A DNA stretch of 30,755 nucleotides from CAYRVX01 sp964642165 (GCA_964642165.1 CAZXOC010000058.1:1-30755); one strand, 5' to 3'. Counted from the stretch's first letter, positions 16,639-24,424 are shown. Translations and numbers: made by a program. The notes: generated by a model not told the origin, from the sequence alone.

Positions 16639-17700
16639 ATGAACACCACGAAGCAGCCCTTCGGGCAGACCGCCGACGGCACGGAGGTCGACCTCTACAC
16701 GCTGACGAACGACACCGGCTGCGAGGCGAAGATCACGAACTACGGCGGCATCGTCGTGGCGCTGAGCGTGCCCGACCGCGCCGGCGAGGCCGACGACGTC
16801 GTCCTGGGCTACGACAACCTGGCGGACTACATCAAGGACAGCCCGTACTTCGGCGCGCTGGTCGGGCGGTACGGCAACCGGATTGCCGAGGGGCGCTTCA
16901 CGCTCAACGGCGTCGAGTACACGCTGGCCCGCAACGAGAAGGGACAGAACCACCTGCACGGCGGCGACGTGGGCTTCGACAAGGCCGTCTGGCAGGCCCG
17001 CGAAGTGGCCGGCGAGGGCGGGCCCGGCCTCGAGCTGACCTACGTCAGCGACGACGGCGAGGAGGGCTACCCGGGCAGGCTCAGCGTCAAGGTCGTCTAC
17101 ACGCTGACCGGCGACAGCGGCCTTCGGATCGACTACGAGGCCGCCACCGACAAGGACACCGTGCTGAACCTGAGCCAGCACTCGTACTTCAACCTCCGCG
17201 GGGCGGGCAAGGGCGACATCCTCGGCCACGAGATGCAGATTCACGCCGCTCGCTTCACGCCGGTGGACGCCAACCTGATCCCGACGGGCGAGCTGCGCCC
17301 GGTGGCGGGCACGCCGATGGACTTCACCCAGCCGATGGCGATCGGCGCCCGCATCGAGGCCGACTACGAGCAACTCGCGCTCGGCGGGGGCTACGACCAC
17401 AACTGGGTGCTCAACAGCGGCGGCGGCGAGCTGGCCCCGGCGGCGCGCGTCCGCGAGCCCGACACCGGACGCGTTATGGAGGTGCTCACGACCGAGCCGG
17501 GCATCCAGTTCTACGCGGGCAACTTCCTGGACGGCAGCCACGTCGGCAAGGGCGGGAAGGCCTACCAGCATCGTTGGGGCCTCTGCCTCGAGACGCAGCA
17601 CTTCCCCGACTCGCCGAACCACCCGGAGTTCCCCTCCGCCGTTCTGAAGCCCGGCGAGACGTACCGGCAGACGACCGTCTACCGGTTCTCGTCGGAATAG
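16639..17700 (+). CDS. galM: Aldose 1-epimerase (mutarotase)
   Basis: 353 residues, the usual length for GalM. The ATG at 16639 is preceded by GAGGAG and gives the standard short N-terminus; upstream in-frame codons are not supported. Motifs: ITNYGGIVVALSVPDR, GRYGNRIAEGRFTLNG, NHLHGGDVGFD, LNLSQHSYFNLRG (general acid His), YDHNWVL and CLETQHFPDSPNHPEFPS (catalytic base Glu). It interconverts alpha and beta anomers of aldoses, usually galactose or glucose, in the cytoplasm. No signal peptide is seen. It ends 25 bp from the convergent stop of the nucleotidyltransferase/kinase fusion, which would consume an anomer, so a shared salvage role is plausible. It has its own promoter upstream. Confidence 0.95.
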   Translation: MNTTKQPFGQTADGTEVDLYTLTNDTGCEAKITNYGGIVVALSVPDRAGEADDVVLGYDNLADYIKDSPYFGALVGRYGNRIAEGRFTLNGVEYTLARNEKGQNHLHGGDVGFDKAVWQAREVAGEGGPGLELTYVSDDGEEGYPGRLSVKVVYTLTGDSGLRIDYEAATDKDTVLNLSQHSYFNLRGAGKGDILGHEMQIHAARFTPVDANLIPTGELRPVAGTPMDFTQPMAIGARIEADYEQLALGGGYDHNWVLNSGGGELAPAARVREPDTGRVMEVLTTEPGIQFYAGNFLDGSHVGKGGKAYQHRWGLCLETQHFPDSPNHPEFPSAVLKPGETYRQTTVYRFSSE

Positions 17701-17725
17701 CCAGGCGGGCGCGGGAGGGACGCGC

Positions 17726-20176
17726 TCAGACGCCCAGGAGGCCCGCGCCGGCGACGGGGGAGCAGACGAACGCGCCGAAGGGCAGCTTCCGCGGGCGGTA
17801 GAACTCCCGGCGCAGGAGGAGCATCAGCGGCTCCAGCGCGTCCCGGTGGACGACGATCATCATGCAGCCGCCGAGCCCCGCGCCGGCCAGTTGCGCGCCG
17901 ACGACGCCCTTCGTGGCGCCGGCGATGTCCACGAGCTGGTCGACGGCCTCCGTGCTGCAGGCATAGTGGCCGGGCTGCCCGGCGAGGTCGGCGTTTTCTC
18001 CGGCGAGGCGCTCCAGCGTCGCATCGTCGGTGCGAACGAGGAAGCGCCGCGGGCTGGCGCCTTGGACCCACCTCACCACACGGTCGCCGTCGTGGCTGGT
18101 GCGGAAGAACGCGGCCATGCCGTCGAGATCGCGACGGCGAAGCACCTCGGCGAACCGGTCGCTTCGGGCGATCTCGCTCAGCCCGAACAGCGCCACGCCT
18201 CGCAGGTCGTAGGGCCCGAGGTTGGCGTGGCTGGCGAAGATGCGTTCTGCGGCCTGGTGGTCGTCGCCCGGCAGGAGCCGGCGGATCTCGCGGCGCGTCG
18301 GGCGCACGGGCAGGCGCATCAGCGCACGGTAGATCTCCCTCGGCTGCACCTGCAGGCGGTCGGGCGCGAGGTCGCGCAGGTGCTGCATCCCCGCGGCCGC
18401 GGGCCAGCGGCACCGCAGGAACAACTCGGCCAACTGGTAGCAGGCGACGCGCTGGTTGTAGACGTCGCGGGCGTCGGCGCTCTTGGCGGCCTGGGAGCCG
18501 CTGTAGGCGATCACGACGCGGAGTTGGCGGGGGAAGGGCATCTCGCCTTCCAGGCGGAAGGGGAAGAAGCCGATGCGACACAGGTGCCCGATGCGCCCGG
18601 TGCGGATCGCGGCGTGGTCGGCGCTGCCGCCGCGCGAGCCGACGAACCATTCGCCCTCGCCGCACAGGTCGACGAAGTCTCGCATGGCCACCCGCAGGCC
18701 GTTCAACGCCACCGCCGCCTCCGCAAAGGCCACCACCAGCGCCGAGCTGCTCGACAGCCCCGCACCCATCGGGATGTTGCCCGTCACCACGCAGTCCATG
18801 CCGTGAAGGCGCAGGTCCCGGCACTCGTGCTGAAGTCGAAGCATCGCGGCGCGGGCGTAATGGCTCCAGTCCCCCCGGGCGGAGTCCAGGATGCCCCGCA
18901 CCGTCTCGGAGTCGACAAAGTCGACCCAGTCCTGCCACGACGCCTCCCGCAGGAGCTCGGAAACGCGGAACTGGCGCGCCGGGAACCGCCGCGGCTGAAG
19001 GTGCCGCATCTGGACGACGTCGTCCTCGCGGGCCGCCGCCGCCAGGAGGACCTCCCGCCCGAACGCCATCACGTTCACGTGCCCGCCCCGGTGGTCCACG
19101 TGGCGGCCCATCAGGTTCACTCGCCCGGGCGCACGGCAGAGGATCATCTCGCGGCCCGCGCCGAAGCGCCGGGCGAATTCAGCCACGACGCGACCCATCG
19201 CCCGGCGCCGCTCGGCAAGGAGGTCCTCCTCCCGCCCGTAGACGCGGCGAAGGGCGGCGGTCCACCTCGGCGACGCGCCGCGGACGATGCCGAGCCACTC
19301 GCGGGCGGGCTTGAGGACCCGCCTCGACAGCCCCCGGCGCCCGCCCGGCGAGACCCGCGGTGGCTTCACGCGCTCCCGCAGCACCTCCTCGATGCTCAGG
19401 AGCTCCTCCGGCGTGTTGAAGCCCATCAGGTCGTGCGGGTCGGCGACGGGCATGGCCTCGACGCGGCCGCCGGCGGAGACGACGCCGGCGATCGTGTCGG
19501 TCAGGTACAGCTCGCCCTGGGCGTTGTCGGCGTCGAGCCGACCCAGCGCCTCGAGCAGGCGATCGAAACGAAAGAGGTACAGCGACGGGTTCGTCCAGGC
19601 GGAGCCCTCGACCTGGCGCCAGGAGAACCGGCGGCGGCCCACGCGGAGGCGCTTCCCGCGGGCCCGGGCGCGGTCGATGTCGGCCTTCTCGATGACGCCG
19701 AGCACGCTGCCGTCTGCGTCCACGACCACGCGTCCGGAGGCGCTGGTCGGATCCCTCGGCAGCGTGGCCATCACCACGTCCGCGAGCGACCGGCGGAAGC
19801 GCTCGATCAGCTCCCCGACCACCGGCGGGCGGACGACCTTGTCGCCCATGGTCACGATGGCGGCGGCGCAGCCGCCCTGGGCGGCGATCGCCCCGGCGGC
19901 GATCGCGGCGGCGTGCCCCGTCCCGCGCGGCTCGGGCTGGTGGACGAACGTGACCTCCGGGTGCGCCGCCGAGACGGTCTCCAGGACCTGCCCCGCCATC
20001 TGGCCCACCACGACGAGGAACCGGCGCAGCCCGGCTGCCTTGTACGCCTCGATCGCCCGGACAATCGCCGGCGCGCCCAGAATGGGAAAGCAGACCTTGT
20101 GCCGGTTGGCGGAGCCCATCCGCTTGCCCCGCCCGCCGGCGAGGATCACGCACGCGATGTCGTGGGCTGCTTCCAT
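17726..20176 (-). CDS. GlmU-like sugar nucleotidyltransferase fused to galactokinase-family GHMP kinase
   Basis: 816 residues; ATG at 20176 with AAGG 7 nt upstream. Residues 7-265 are an NTP-transferase domain: LAGGRGKRMGSANRHKVCFP (Lys27 in the usual Lys position), GTGHAAA (85-91), TMGDK (109-113), NPSLYLF and NAQGELYLTDTI (218-229), the last very close to GlmU. A basic linker (266-340) leads to a GHMP kinase: RAPGRVNLMGRHVDHRGG (348-365), PMGAGLSSSSALVVA (469-483), GGSADHAAI with the probable catalytic Asp520, and GAQLAGAGLGGC (760-771). Together they could turn a sugar into sugar-1-phosphate and then an NDP-sugar in the cytoplasm, as the unrelated-order bifunctional fucose enzyme FKP does. 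In galactokinase the first motif reads GEHTDYN; here Glu is Arg358 and Tyr is His362, so the substrate may differ. Confidence 0.88.
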   Translation of the reverse strand: MEAAHDIACVILAGGRGKRMGSANRHKVCFPILGAPAIVRAIEAYKAAGLRRFLVVVGQMAGQVLETVSAAHPEVTFVHQPEPRGTGHAAAIAAGAIAAQGGCAAAIVTMGDKVVRPPVVGELIERFRRSLADVVMATLPRDPTSASGRVVVDADGSVLGVIEKADIDRARARGKRLRVGRRRFSWRQVEGSAWTNPSLYLFRFDRLLEALGRLDADNAQGELYLTDTIAGVVSAGGRVEAMPVADPHDLMGFNTPEELLSIEEVLRERVKPPRVSPGGRRGLSRRVLKPAREWLGIVRGASPRWTAALRRVYGREEDLLAERRRAMGRVVAEFARRFGAGREMILCRAPGRVNLMGRHVDHRGGHVNVMAFGREVLLAAAAREDDVVQMRHLQPRRFPARQFRVSELLREASWQDWVDFVDSETVRGILDSARGDWSHYARAAMLRLQHECRDLRLHGMDCVVTGNIPMGAGLSSSSALVVAFAEAAVALNGLRVAMRDFVDLCGEGEWFVGSRGGSADHAAIRTGRIGHLCRIGFFPFRLEGEMPFPRQLRVVIAYSGSQAAKSADARDVYNQRVACYQLAELFLRCRWPAAAGMQHLRDLAPDRLQVQPREIYRALMRLPVRPTRREIRRLLPGDDHQAAERIFASHANLGPYDLRGVALFGLSEIARSDRFAEVLRRRDLDGMAAFFRTSHDGDRVVRWVQGASPRRFLVRTDDATLERLAGENADLAGQPGHYACSTEAVDQLVDIAGATKGVVGAQLAGAGLGGCMMIVVHRDALEPLMLLLRREFYRPRKLPFGAFVCSPVAGAGLLGV

Positions 20177-20213
20177 GAGGCCTTGCCGGGCACGTCCGCA
20201 ACGAGCGCAGGCC

Positions 20214-20241
20214 ACCATATCACCGGCGATGCCAAATACAA
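20214..20241 (-). promoter_or_regulatory. Possible promoter for the fusion gene
   Basis: On the minus strand TTGTAT (20241-20236), a 16-bp spacer and TATGGT (20219-20214) lie 38 nt before the ATG at 20176. An alternative -35, TTGTCA at 20266-20261, overlaps the divergent promoter of the plus-strand dehydrogenase. Confidence 0.35.
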
Positions 20242-20259
20242 GGCACGGCCGGCGGCGGC

Positions 20260-20289
20260 TTGACAACCGCGCCGCGCGGCGTCTATCCT
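20260..20289 (+). promoter_or_regulatory. Strong sigma-70-type promoter for the cytoplasmic Gfo/Idh/MocA gene
   Basis: Perfect TTGACA, 18-bp spacer, TATCCT. This is the best -35 in the window. Expected transcription start is near 20296, giving a leader of about 46 nt to the ATG at 20342. It sits back to back with the possible promoter of the fusion gene, so both could share control. Confidence 0.65.
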
Positions 20290-20341
20290 CCGCCTGCCAA
20301 AGCCCTCTTGCGCCTTGGCGGCGCTGGCTCTTCGTTCGGTC

Positions 20342-21460
20342 ATGGCACCAGGACGAGACTCGGAAGCTTCGGTGCCGGTCGTGGTGATCGGCGTCGGCGG
20401 TTTCGGCCGTCGAACCCTCCAAGCGCTGCGGCGCAGTCGCATCGTCCGCGTCGTCGGGGTCTCGGATCGCAACCCGGCGGCGGCCGAGAGCGTCGCACGA
20501 GAAGCCGGCGTGCCGGGCTACGGCGACAACCGCAGCCTCCTGGCGGAGGCCCGCCCGAAGGTGGCTTACGTCGCGGTGCCCCCGATGGCCGCGCCGGAGG
20601 TGATCGAACTCTGCGCGGGGCGGGGCGTACACGTGTGGAAGGAGCTGCCGCTCGGGCGCGACCTCGCCGAGGCCGTCGCGATCGCCCGGCGCATGGAGAA
20701 GGCTTCCCTGAAGCTCGCGGTCGGCACGCAGCGCCGCTTCGCCACCGGCTACCGCCGGGCGTGGGAGCTCCGCCGTCGCCTCGGGCACGTCTTCCTCGCC
20801 CGCGCCCACTACCTGTTTAACTGGGGCCCGAACCTCGACTGGCGCGGCGACCGCGCCTCGGCCGGAGGCGGCGCCCTGCTCGAGCTCGCCTACCACCCCG
20901 TGGATCTGCTCGTCTGGCTCCTGGGTTTCCCGGAGGAGGTCTACGGCCTGACGGTCGGCGACCGGCGACCGCCCGCGGGGCGCGGCGGGCCGGAGCCGAT
21001 GTACAACACCGACGACACGGCGGCCGCCCTGCTGCGGTACCCGAACGGCTGCATGGCCTCCGTCGTCACCACGCGCCGCTCCGGGCCGGTCAGCGAGGAA
21101 CTGTCCCTCCACGGGCGCGGCGGGTCCCTGACGGCCTGCAGCGAAACGTGCCTGCTCCGCGACCCCGACGGCACCGTGCTGGACCAGGCCGAGGCCGACG
21201 GCGCCCCGCACGAGATGTTCCTCCGCCAGGCCGAGGCCTTCGCCAAGGCCGTCGCCGACGGAGCCCAGACCCACGAATGCTCCGGGCGCGAGAACCTGCT
21301 TACCCAGGCCGTCATCGAGGCGATCTACCTCGCCGACCGGACCTGCCAGCCCGAGGCGCCCGGGCGCCTGCTGGCCACGCACGGCCTCAAGCCGGAGGAC
21401 TGCCTGCTCCATCGCCCGCCCGACACGGGCGACGAGATCCCCCCGCCGGAGCTGCCGTAG
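20342..21460 (+). CDS. Gfo/Idh/MocA-family NAD(P)-dependent oxidoreductase, cytoplasmic
   Basis: 372 residues from the ATG; an in-frame TTG at 20315 would add nine residues and neither start has a clear ribosome binding site. The Rossmann start is VVVIGVGGFGRR, followed by VVGVSDRNPAAAE and VAYVAVPPMAAPEV. The position where the family usually has EKP reads WKELPLG, so the catalytic Lys context is unusual. The C-terminal part has the alpha/beta sheet domain: ARAHYLFNWGPNLDWRGDRASAGGGALLELAYHPVDLLVWLLG, with HPVD in the expected active-site helix. Family members oxidise or reduce sugars, inositols or sugar acids. There is no export signal, in contrast to the Tat-exported relative at 28311. It is divergent from the fusion gene and convergent with surE. 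Confidence 0.87.
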   Translation: MAPGRDSEASVPVVVIGVGGFGRRTLQALRRSRIVRVVGVSDRNPAAAESVAREAGVPGYGDNRSLLAEARPKVAYVAVPPMAAPEVIELCAGRGVHVWKELPLGRDLAEAVAIARRMEKASLKLAVGTQRRFATGYRRAWELRRRLGHVFLARAHYLFNWGPNLDWRGDRASAGGGALLELAYHPVDLLVWLLGFPEEVYGLTVGDRRPPAGRGGPEPMYNTDDTAAALLRYPNGCMASVVTTRRSGPVSEELSLHGRGGSLTACSETCLLRDPDGTVLDQAEADGAPHEMFLRQAEAFAKAVADGAQTHECSGRENLLTQAVIEAIYLADRTCQPEAPGRLLATHGLKPEDCLLHRPPDTGDEIPPPELP

Positions 21461-21461
21461 C

Positions 21462-21482
21462 GGCCCCGCGCGCAGGGGGGCC
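21462..21482. terminator. Possible hairpin between convergent genes
   Basis: GGCCCC pairs with GGGGCC around a 9-nt loop, one base after the dehydrogenase stop and 35 bp from the surE stop. There is no T-tract on either strand, so this is weak. Confidence 0.25.
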
Positions 21483-21516
21483 CGGGAGCAACGGAACGGT
21501 CGGTCCACCTGGCGGA

Positions 21517-22302
21517 TCAGGCGGGGGGCCGGTCCCACTGCCGACCAGCCAGCGCGCCCATGCGCTCGTGCCGCGTCATGTCCACGTGCAGGGGCGTGAC
21601 GGTGATACAGCCCGCGTGCAGGCAGCCGACGTCCGTGTCCTCGTGGCGGTCGACGAACCGGTAGCTGTCGCTCAGCCGGTAGGAGTGCCTCCCCTGGCCG
21701 TCCGGCACCTCGTGGTAGGCGTCGTCCAGCTCCGAGGTGGACTGCGGCACGACGCGGACGCCGGCCGGCCGACCACACCCGACCGGCGGGATGTTCACGT
21801 TGATCAGGTCCCCGTCGCGCAGGCCGACGTCGAGCAGGCGGTCCAGCACCCACCGGCAGAGGCGGGCGGCACGTTCGTAGTCGATCTCGCCCGGATCGCC
21901 CTCGTAGCCGGCCGACAGCGCGACCGAGGGGATGCCGAGCATGGCGGCCTCGGCCGCCGCGGCAACCGTGCCGGAGTAGAACACGTTCACACCCACATTC
22001 GCCCCGGCGTTGATGCCGCTGAGCACCAGGTCCGGCCATTGGGCCAGCAGCTTGCGGACGGCGAGCCGGACGCAGTCGGCCGGGCGACCGTCCACGCTGT
22101 TGCCCCAGAACGGCTCCGGCGAGTCGTTCATCTGCACGCGGTGAACCGTCAAGGGGTCCTTCAGCGTAATCGAGTGCCCGGCCGCCGACTGAGCGGAGCT
22201 CGGCGCGACGACGGTGACCTCGCCCAGATCGCTCACCGCGGCATTCAGCGCCGCCAGGCCCGGCGCGAAGATGCCGTCATCATTGCTCAGCAGAATCCGC
22301 AT
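21517..22302 (-). CDS. surE: 5'/3'-nucleotidase SurE
   Basis: 261 residues, normal for SurE. The N-terminus MRILLSNDDG holds the metal-binding Asp8 and Asp9. Further motifs are APSSAQSAAGHS (Ser39), LSGINAGANVG (Asn98) and YSGTVAAAAEAAMLG. SurE removes phosphate from nucleoside monophosphates, and often from short polyphosphate, in the cytoplasm with a divalent metal. No ribosome binding site precedes the ATG, and a -10-like TACACT lies only 8 nt upstream, so the mRNA may be leaderless. It lies downstream of the TIM-barrel gene on the same strand but is separated from it by a strong hairpin. Confidence 0.95.
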   Translation of the reverse strand: MRILLSNDDGIFAPGLAALNAAVSDLGEVTVVAPSSAQSAAGHSITLKDPLTVHRVQMNDSPEPFWGNSVDGRPADCVRLAVRKLLAQWPDLVLSGINAGANVGVNVFYSGTVAAAAEAAMLGIPSVALSAGYEGDPGEIDYERAARLCRWVLDRLLDVGLRDGDLINVNIPPVGCGRPAGVRVVPQSTSELDDAYHEVPDGQGRHSYRLSDSYRFVDRHEDTDVGCLHAGCITVTPLHVDMTRHERMGALAGRQWDRPPA

Positions 22303-22310
22303 GGTGCTTC

Positions 22311-22316
22311 AGTGTA
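22311..22316 (-). promoter_or_regulatory. Possible -10 of surE, close to the start codon
   Basis: TACACT on the minus strand ends 8 nt before the surE ATG. A start 6-8 nt downstream of it would leave 0-2 nt of leader. The -35 region 17 bp upstream (TTTCGG) is poor and lies at the edge of the upstream terminator hairpin. Confidence 0.35.
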
Positions 22317-22338
22317 CCCCGCTGCGAGCCATGCCGAA

Positions 22339-22378
22339 AGCGCGACGGCGATCGGCCGGTGCCGATCGCCGTCGCGCT
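22339..22378 (-). terminator. Perfect 17-bp hairpin terminator after the TIM-barrel gene
   Basis: Arms 22339-22355 and 22362-22378 are perfect reverse complements (core GCGCGACGGCGATCGG) around a 6-nt loop. It begins about 33 nt after the stop of the 22411-23373 gene and ends 37 nt before the surE ATG. On the minus strand it is followed by TTCGG, not a full T-run, so efficiency is uncertain. Confidence 0.65.
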
Positions 22379-22410
22379 CTCATTTCGATCGTAGCTGGCC
22401 GCCGCGCGGA

Positions 22411-23373
22411 TCAGAACCACCAAGCGGCGCCGGCTTTCTGGCGCAGGATGCGGGGCTTGAGGTACTCGACGGCCTTCTCGAAGCCCTCGTTCGTGCTCAT
22501 GAGCGAGTCCTCGTGCTCGATGCTCACCACGCCGTCGTAGCCGTAGCGCCGGAGCATCGAGATGAACGGCTTCCAGAACTCGTCGCCGTGCCCGTAGCCG
22601 ACCGTGCGGAACACCCACGAGCGCTTCTTGACGTCGCCGTAGCTCTTGATGTCGAGGTTGCCGGTGATGCCGGAGTTCCTCGAGTCGATCTCGCAGTCCT
22701 TGGCGTGCACGTGGAAGATGCACTTGTTCTCGCCGAGGTACCGCGCCGACTCGACCGGGTCGATCCCCTGCCAGAAGAAGTGGCTCGGGTCGAGGTTGGC
22801 CCCGAGGTTCTTGCCCGCTGCCTTGCGCAGCCGCACGATGTCCTCGGGGTTGTGCAGCACCATGCCCGGGTGCGCCTCGAAGGCGATCTTCACGCCGGCC
22901 TTCGCGGCGATGTCGTTCCACTTGCCCCAGAACGGGATGATCACGTCGTCCCACTGGTACTTCGCCGCCTCCTCGAAGTCCGGCGGCCAGGGGCACGTCA
23001 CGAAGTTGGGCGTCTTGTCGCCCTTGCAGCCGCCCGGGCAGCCGGAGAAGTTGACCACCACCGTCTTGAACTCCGCCGCCAGCGGGATGCCGTTCTTCAT
23101 CGCCTGGATGTGATCGTTGGCAAGCTTCTTGTCCGGGTGCACCGGGTTGCCATGCACGGCGATGCCCTGCACCTCCAGCCCACGATCCGCAATCTTGGCC
23201 CTCAACTCCTTCAGCCGCTTCTTGTTCTTGTGGATCCCGATGAGGTCCCACGGGTCGCCCGGATACGCGCCCGCCGGCAGCTCGATGGCATCCAGGCCCA
23301 CTCGCTGGCAGTAATCCAGCGCGTCGTCGAGTGTCATGCCCCCGAACAATGCTCCCATCACGCCGAGCTTCAT
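22411..23373 (-). CDS. Sugar phosphate isomerase/epimerase (xylose isomerase-like TIM barrel)
   Basis: 320 residues. The ATG at 23373 has GGGAG 8 nt upstream and gives MKLGVMGALFGGMTLDDAL, the usual first strand; an upstream in-frame start is not needed. Putative metal ligands of the AP-endonuclease-2 fold are all present: Glu166 (AFEAHPGM), Asp195 with His198 (NLDPSHFFW), His221/His223 (FHVHAKD) and Glu286 (SIEHED). There is an unusual Cys-rich segment, NFSGCPGGCKGD at about 108-119, common in the planctomycete branch. The family covers inosose dehydratase, hydroxypyruvate isomerase and ketose 3-epimerases. The substrate cannot be told, but such genes often accompany Gfo/Idh/MocA oxidoreductases, as here. 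No signal peptide, so it is cytoplasmic. Confidence 0.92.
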   Translation of the reverse strand: MKLGVMGALFGGMTLDDALDYCQRVGLDAIELPAGAYPGDPWDLIGIHKNKKRLKELRAKIADRGLEVQGIAVHGNPVHPDKKLANDHIQAMKNGIPLAAEFKTVVVNFSGCPGGCKGDKTPNFVTCPWPPDFEEAAKYQWDDVIIPFWGKWNDIAAKAGVKIAFEAHPGMVLHNPEDIVRLRKAAGKNLGANLDPSHFFWQGIDPVESARYLGENKCIFHVHAKDCEIDSRNSGITGNLDIKSYGDVKKRSWVFRTVGYGHGDEFWKPFISMLRRYGYDGVVSIEHEDSLMSTNEGFEKAVEYLKPRILRQKAGAAWWF

Positions 23374-23471
23374 CGCATTCTCCCTTTCCTTGTTGGCCGA
23401 GGTGTCCGATCTTGCCGAAGATGCGACGCGCGGCACGCCCGCTCCCGTCGAAGCCCTTCGACAGAGCCATT

Positions 23472-23499
23472 ATTATCGGCCCGGGCATCGGCGATGCAA
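23472..23499 (-). promoter_or_regulatory. Sigma-70-type promoter for the TIM-barrel gene
   Basis: On the minus strand TTGCAT (23499-23494), 16-bp spacer, GATAAT (23477-23472). It predicts a leader of about 90 nt, which contains the inverted repeat 23447-23462 (GTCGAAG and CTTCGAC). Confidence 0.55.
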
Positions 23500-23559
23500 G
23501 TCCCTTGGGCGCGAATCACTGAGGAAGGCGGCGCTTTGGGCCGACCGGCCCGGCCCGCG

Positions 23560-23588
23560 TTGCAAACGCCCGCTGGCCTGTCTATGCT
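23560..23588 (+). promoter_or_regulatory. Sigma-70-type promoter giving a leaderless trmB mRNA
   Basis: TTGCAA, 17-bp spacer, TATGCT. The -10 ends 6 nt before the ATG at 23595, so the expected transcription start falls on or next to the A of the start codon. Confidence 0.6.
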
Positions 23589-23594
23589 CAGGTC

Positions 23595-24248
23595 ATGCGC
23601 AGCGGTTCGCCCAGACAGCTTTCCCACGGCCGTCGAGCCAAGTGGGACACGAGCGGGGTCCTCCTGGACCCGGGCGTCCTGTCCGGACCGATCGATCTTC
23701 CCGCCGTGTTCGGCAATGGCCGCCCGATCGAGCTGGAAGTCGGCACCGGCAAGGGTACGTTCCTGCTGGCCCGCGCCGCTGCCCGCTCGGATCTCAACTT
23801 CCTCGGCATAGAGCTGGCCAGAGCGTACTGCTGCTATGCTGCCGACCGCATCCGCCGGCGCGGGCTGGCGAACGTGCGCATGGCCCAGGCGGACGCAGCA
23901 CACTTCTTCCGCCTTTGCCTGACCGATGCCGCCGTCTGGCGCGTGCACATCTACTTCCCCGACCCCTGGCCGAAGCGCAAGCACCACCGTCGCCGCCTGA
24001 TCAAGCCGCCCTTCCTCGCCGACGTCCGTCGCGTCCTGCAACTCGGCGGACAGCTTATCGTTGTCACAGACCACCGCGAGTATTTTGGGCAAATCCGGCG
24101 TGTGCTTTGCTCCGTCTCCGGCCTTGCCCGGATTTCGCTGCCCAGGATAGCTTGCGAGCAGGGCGAGCTCGCCGGCACAAACTTCGAGCGCAAGTACCTC
24201 GCCGAGGGGCGTCCCTTCTATGCCGCCGCGAGGATGCGCTATGCGTGA
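23595..24248 (+). CDS. trmB: tRNA (guanine-N7-)-methyltransferase TrmB
   Basis: 217 residues, usual size. It methylates G46 of tRNAs with S-adenosylmethionine in the cytoplasm. The SAM-binding motif I is IELEVGTGKGTFL (Glu47 onward), motif II FLGIELA, and the signature IYFPDPWPKRKHHRRRL (119-135) includes the expected catalytic Asp. The C-terminal TNFERKY (195-201) is the family tRNA-recognition block. The start fits the family but has no ribosome binding site; the -10 hexamer is only 6 nt upstream, which points to leaderless translation. It is transcribed divergently from the TIM-barrel gene and convergently with dnaA. Confidence 0.96.
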   Translation: MRSGSPRQLSHGRRAKWDTSGVLLDPGVLSGPIDLPAVFGNGRPIELEVGTGKGTFLLARAAARSDLNFLGIELARAYCCYAADRIRRRGLANVRMAQADAAHFFRLCLTDAAVWRVHIYFPDPWPKRKHHRRRLIKPPFLADVRRVLQLGGQLIVVTDHREYFGQIRRVLCSVSGLARISLPRIACEQGELAGTNFERKYLAEGRPFYAAARMRYA

Positions 24249-24424
24249 GGCCCCTCCGCAAATCACCGTTCAGCCACTCTGCCAGGCAACTCTTCTATAG
24301 AGGAGGTACCTTCTTTAACACAGTCATCGTGATCAGCCCTGTAGATCGTGCGTCTTATGATGCCCCGGACCGCGCAAGGTATTGCGAGGCAAGGCACAAG
24401 GGACAGCGCCGAGGGACGCGGCGC

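Noticed and set aside
20177..22039. N-terminal extension of the fusion protein frame upstream of 20176.
   Set aside because: The frame stays open far upstream but has no family motif and is antisense to the dehydrogenase; the ATG at 20176 precedes the nucleotidyltransferase signature by the normal distance.
24255..24300. Minus-strand GGCAGAGTGGCTGAACGG resembling the D-arm of a tRNA-Ser or tRNA-Leu.
   Set aside because: No matching acceptor stem, anticodon arm or T-loop sequence follows, and it would run into trmB.
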